DNA of 64,000 nt from assembly GCA_965206775.1 (NCBI GenBank), contig CBDBKU010000003.1:2170001-2234000 (forward strand). Direction: 5' to 3'. The notes beneath the pieces were generated by a model. It was given only the letters and a program-made list of their open reading frames with translations. It was not told the origin of the DNA and did not search any database. Below are positions 61,260 through 64,000 of this stretch, in pieces; the stretch's first letter is position 1, and each line of letters opens with the position of its first letter. Origin of the DNA: VXMF01 sp965206775. Its GTDB lineage: Bacteria > Acidobacteriota > Terriglobia > Bryobacterales > UBA6623. Made by a program: the position numbers and the translations under genes.

Positions 61260-62738
61260 CTAGAGTAGTTCTTCGGGAGCGAAGTACTTCTCAAGGAGTG
61301 CTCGTGGCTCTCGAGCCCCCGCCATAGATCCGACGATGCATCCCAAGGCGCTGATCGCCAGTGACCAAACGAATGGATCGAGACTGAGGAAGCTCCGTGT
61401 TCCGTAAGCGGCGTATTGAAGCAAGAACGAAACGAAACCGGCGACAATTCCTGCAACGCATCCTGTCTTGTTCATTCCCGGCCAGTACACGGCTAGCAGT
61501 GTAGGGAACAAGAATGTCGCTGCGAGACCGGTGCCGGAGAAAATGACAATGTATTGCAGGTAGTCGGGCGGGCGCAACGCAAAGACTCCAGCAACTATGC
61601 CGACGGCAACGATCGAAAGGTGAGTGACCGCCCTGGCACGGCCTTCCCCCACGGGCGTCCTGGCGTTCCGCTGATATAGATCGCGCACGATGGCACCGGA
61701 GGCCACGAGCAGGAACGAGCTGATCGTCGACATGATCGCTGCCATGGGAGCTGCCAGCACGAGGCCCGCGAGGGCTGACGGCACTGCCGCGAGAATCGTG
61801 GCCGGCATGGCGTGGTCGCCAGCCGCTAGTTCCGGGACCAGCACGCGTCCAAGCATGCCTACGAAGATCACCGCCGGATAAAGGAGCAGGATGTAGCACC
61901 CGATCAGAAGCGCGGCGCGTCGCAGCGATGTGGTGTCGCGGCACGCGAGGAACCGCGTGATGAGCGATGGCCCGCCCGCCGTCGCTAGCGGCCACACGAA
62001 GAAGAACGAAATCGCCGCCGGAAGCGGCAGGAACGAACCCGGTCCCTCTGGCGTGAGCAGTTGAGGCGACTGAGCCGCCAATCCGTCGTATACGGCTTGG
62101 AGGCCGCCGACCTTGTACAGTCCGAAGCCAGCGGTCAGCAGCACACCGACTAGCATCACGACCGCCTGGAAGCTGTCCGTCCACGCGACCGCACGGAACC
62201 CCCCATAGGCCGTGTATAAGCCGACCACGACTGCGAAAGACCCAACGCCCCATGCATACGGCACTCCCATCACGGCCTCCAGCACTCTTGCTCCCGCGAT
62301 GTATTGCGCCACGATGAAGCTCGTGTGGAGGACAAGCATCGCGACCCCCGAAATCGCTCCGATGGCCATGCTCTCGAATCGGTCTCTGAGCAAGTCGGGG
62401 AAGGTCAGGGCTCCCGTTCGCACACCCAGTTCGGCGATCCGCCTCCCGAGCAGTCCGAAGCCGGTGGTCGCGACTACGATGTAGCCCGAGATCCAGAGCA
62501 TCACTGACCAGCCGTTAGCGTGGGCCAGGGCTGGCGCTCCAATAAATGTCCCTCCGCTCGCGGACGTCGCGATCCACGTCAGGCCCAAGACCCACGGTCC
62601 AATCGTGCGGCCTCCGACAAAGAACTCCCGCATGAACCCGGTTCGGGAGGCTTGGCGCCGTGCGAGGTACGCCAGGACGAAGGTCAGGGCTATGTAGATG
62701 GCGAACGCTGCCCGAACTGATGACGCTGTTTCGTACAT
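61260..62738 (-). CDS. Sodium:solute symporter (SSS family)
   Basis: The 492-residue protein has about 12-13 hydrophobic helices and SSS-family marks: REFFVGGRTIGPWVLGLTWI, the signature YTAYGGFRAVAWTDSFQ, and PMAAIMSTISSFLLVASGA. It couples substrate uptake to a sodium gradient. The substrate cannot be told from sequence; a pantothenate-like (PanF) role is suggested only by the small YhdT-like gene before it, since E. coli has yhdT-panF. It is third in a minus-strand operon with the glutamate synthase-like gene and the YhdT-like gene. Confidence 0.9.
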   Translation of the reverse strand: MYETASSVRAAFAIYIALTFVLAYLARRQASRTGFMREFFVGGRTIGPWVLGLTWIATSASGGTFIGAPALAHANGWSVMLWISGYIVVATTGFGLLGRRIAELGVRTGALTFPDLLRDRFESMAIGAISGVAMLVLHTSFIVAQYIAGARVLEAVMGVPYAWGVGSFAVVVGLYTAYGGFRAVAWTDSFQAVVMLVGVLLTAGFGLYKVGGLQAVYDGLAAQSPQLLTPEGPGSFLPLPAAISFFFVWPLATAGGPSLITRFLACRDTTSLRRAALLIGCYILLLYPAVIFVGMLGRVLVPELAAGDHAMPATILAAVPSALAGLVLAAPMAAIMSTISSFLLVASGAIVRDLYQRNARTPVGEGRARAVTHLSIVAVGIVAGVFALRPPDYLQYIVIFSGTGLAATFLFPTLLAVYWPGMNKTGCVAGIVAGFVSFLLQYAAYGTRSFLSLDPFVWSLAISALGCIVGSMAGAREPRALLEKYFAPEELL

Positions 62739-62743
62739 CTGAG

Positions 62744-62998
62744 TCAGGACTTGACGCTAGTCGATCCGCGCCGGCGGCAGAACCAGAGGTGCAGCGCGAA
62801 GAAAACGATCCAAGGTCCGAAAACGCCAACTGCCGCCCAGAGCGGTACCCCAAGCACGGACTCCGTGCGGCTTGCCCCAATCCAAGTCGAAAGACCTACT
62901 GTGGCGATCAGGGCCATGCACCACAGCGCAGCAGCCTCGATCGCTTCCCGCCGGGCGGGCCTGGAATCTGGGCCGGAAGGGCTTCCGTTCTCAGTCAT
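62744..62998 (-). CDS. YhdT/DUF997-like small membrane protein
   Basis: The 84-residue protein has two hydrophobic helices (AALWCMALIATVGLSTWIGA and WAAVGVFGPWIVFFALHLWF) followed by a positively charged end CRRRG. This matches the small DUF997/YhdT proteins found beside SSS transporters and probably forms an accessory subunit. The start at 62998 (MTENGSPSG) was chosen over the in-frame ATG at 63049, which overlaps the upstream gene. The symporter begins 5 nt after its stop. Confidence 0.72.
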   Translation of the reverse strand: MTENGSPSGPDSRPARREAIEAAALWCMALIATVGLSTWIGASRTESVLGVPLWAAVGVFGPWIVFFALHLWFCRRRGSTSVKS

Positions 62999-63011
62999 GA
63001 TGGCTTGTACC

Positions 63012-64000
63012 CTATTTCCCTCGGGGATGGGTGCCCCAATCCGGTTCATACCCGAGCACTTCGCGTAACGGACGCGCTACCGAGCCGCCCGTCATGAGTT
63101 CGATGTGATCCGGTGACACCGTACTCGGGCCGTTGGTGCCACAGGCCCGGCTGAGTAGAGTGAGTTCCTTGCGCATCGCAATGATGTAGTCCGCTGCCCG
63201 AACTGCTTTCGACGTGGGATCGAGGCCGCGTACGAGCCACGGGTTCTGCGTTGCGACGCCTGTCGGGCACCGTCCCGTATGGCACCGCTGGGCCTGGATG
63301 CACCCGATCGCCATCATCGCCTCGCGCCCCACGTTGATCATGTCGCAGCCCATGCCGATCGCCAGAAGTGCATTCTCAGGCAAGCCTAGGCGTGCGGATC
63401 CGACGAATACGAGGTGCCGATGCAGGTCCCGCCTGGCGAACTCCTTGTACACGCGCGGGAATCCGAGCCGGAACGGCAGGGCCACATGATCTGCGAAGGT
63501 GAGGGGAGCCGCGCCGGTTCCGCCTTCCGCGCCATCGATTGTCACAAAGTCCACGGAACGTCCAGTCTCCCTCGTCAGCCGGGATAGGTCCTTCCAGAAC
63601 TCAATCTCGCCGACCGCGGACTTGACGCCGATCGGAAGTCCGGTCTCAGATGCGAGCAGCTCGACGAAGTCCAGCAAGCTGTCAGCGTCCCGGAAGGCGC
63701 TGTGGCGGTTAGGGCTCACGCAATCCTGCCCCACGGGGACGCCTCGGAACCGAGCGATCTCCGGCGTGACCTTCGCGGCTGGAAGCACGCCGCCCAGGCC
63801 GGGCTTGGCACCTTGGCTGAGCTTGACCTCCACGGCTCGGACCGGGCATTCCGCGACCTTGTCCTTGAAACGCTGGAGATCGAACCGGCCCAACTCGTCT
63901 CGACAGCCGAAATATCCGGTGCCGATCTGCCAGGTCAACTCGCCGCCGAGAAGGTGGCAGTCGGCAATGCCGCCCTCGCCGGTGTTCTGCAGGCAGTTAG
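63012..64000 (-). CDS. FMN-binding glutamate synthase-family protein (5' end beyond window)
   Basis: The C-terminal 329 residues of a protein of the GltB central/FMN domain type (archaeal-like stand-alone form). It contains NTGEGGIADCHLLGGELTWQ, KLSQGAKPGLGGVLP, TIDGAEGGTGAAPL, and the [3Fe-4S] cluster motif C-IQAQR-C-HTGR-C. These form the FMN-binding barrel and iron-sulfur site of glutamate synthase. In the absence of the amidotransferase domain the reaction may differ, and the missing N-terminus could decide this. It is the first visible gene of an operon with the YhdT-like and symporter genes. Confidence 0.88.
   Translation of the reverse strand, partial: NCLQNTGEGGIADCHLLGGELTWQIGTGYFGCRDELGRFDLQRFKDKVAECPVRAVEVKLSQGAKPGLGGVLPAAKVTPEIARFRGVPVGQDCVSPNRHSAFRDADSLLDFVELLASETGLPIGVKSAVGEIEFWKDLSRLTRETGRSVDFVTIDGAEGGTGAAPLTFADHVALPFRLGFPRVYKEFARRDLHRHLVFVGSARLGLPENALLAIGMGCDMINVGREAMMAIGCIQAQRCHTGRCPTGVATQNPWLVRGLDPTSKAVRAADYIIAMRKELTLLSRACGTNGPSTVSPDHIELMTGGSVARPLREVLGYEPDWGTHPRGK

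Noticed and set aside
1..64000. CRISPR arrays, tRNA genes and prophage
   Set aside because: No regular direct-repeat/spacer array, no convincing tRNA cloverleaf and no phage structural or integrase gene was seen on reading; a tRNAscan or CRISPR search was not available.

Overview
The window is a GC-rich bacterial chromosome segment. Its gene content fits an acidobacterium of the Solibacteres/Bryobacterales type. The clues are a VWFA-related protein of the kind abundant in Acidobacteria, a DUF1549/DUF1553 + DUF1501 pair, a membrane-bound-dehydrogenase/HEAT/cytochrome c lipoprotein, a DUF1080 protein, several sulfatases and a Gfo/Idh/MocA protein with an export-like N-terminus. No ribosomal marker is present, so this assignment is an inference from gene families.

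Layout. 1-6.9 kb: a partial DUF1549 protein, dnaB, a sulfatase, cdsA-uppS and a VWFA-domain protein. 7.5-12 kb: a TrmB-like regulator with galU, a pncA-Nudix-hemH operon, and the RNase P RNA gene converging on hemH. 12-20 kb: the DUF1501/PSD1 pair and a divergent heme-binding propeller/HEAT lipoprotein. 20-27.3 kb: a DedA-like membrane protein, an exported protein, glnE, and DUF1080-dnaG. 27.3-31 kb: an MrfA/MrfB-like DNA-repair pair whose exonuclease gene is frameshifted. 31.5-33.4 kb: an AbiE-like two-gene toxin-antitoxin module. 33.6-38.5 kb: a DUF3604 protein and a class C serine hydrolase. 39-44.7 kb: a sulfatase gene broken by an IS1634-like element, which is itself broken by an ISAs1-family element whose transposase carries an N-terminal DUF4338 (DruA) domain. 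44.7-49.8 kb: an AT-rich island, a GH51 arabinofuranosidase, a sulfatase and a small frameshifted gene. 49.8-58.9 kb: a PQQ-like propeller coupled to a HupE-like protein, a divergent Ser/Thr kinase-uvrA-CPBP operon, and mtnA. 59.7-64 kb: a Gfo/Idh/MocA oxidoreductase and an FMN glutamate synthase-YhdT-sodium symporter operon.

Two themes run through the window. One is housekeeping (dnaB, dnaG, uvrA, glnE, cdsA, uppS, rnpB, hemH) mixed with exported or lipoprotein enzymes for polysaccharide and sulfate-ester turnover (three sulfatases, GH51, DUF1080, DUF3604, PSD1/DUF1501). The other is start-site architecture: about a dozen genes that begin transcription units have a TANNNT-type -10 box ending only 6-9 nt before the start codon, which predicts leaderless or nearly leaderless mRNAs. 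That pattern was used to choose several starts. The clearest accessory-DNA structure is the nested insertion at 39.4-43.7 kb. Both elements have recognisable target duplications, and removing them in silico restores the interrupted reading frames.
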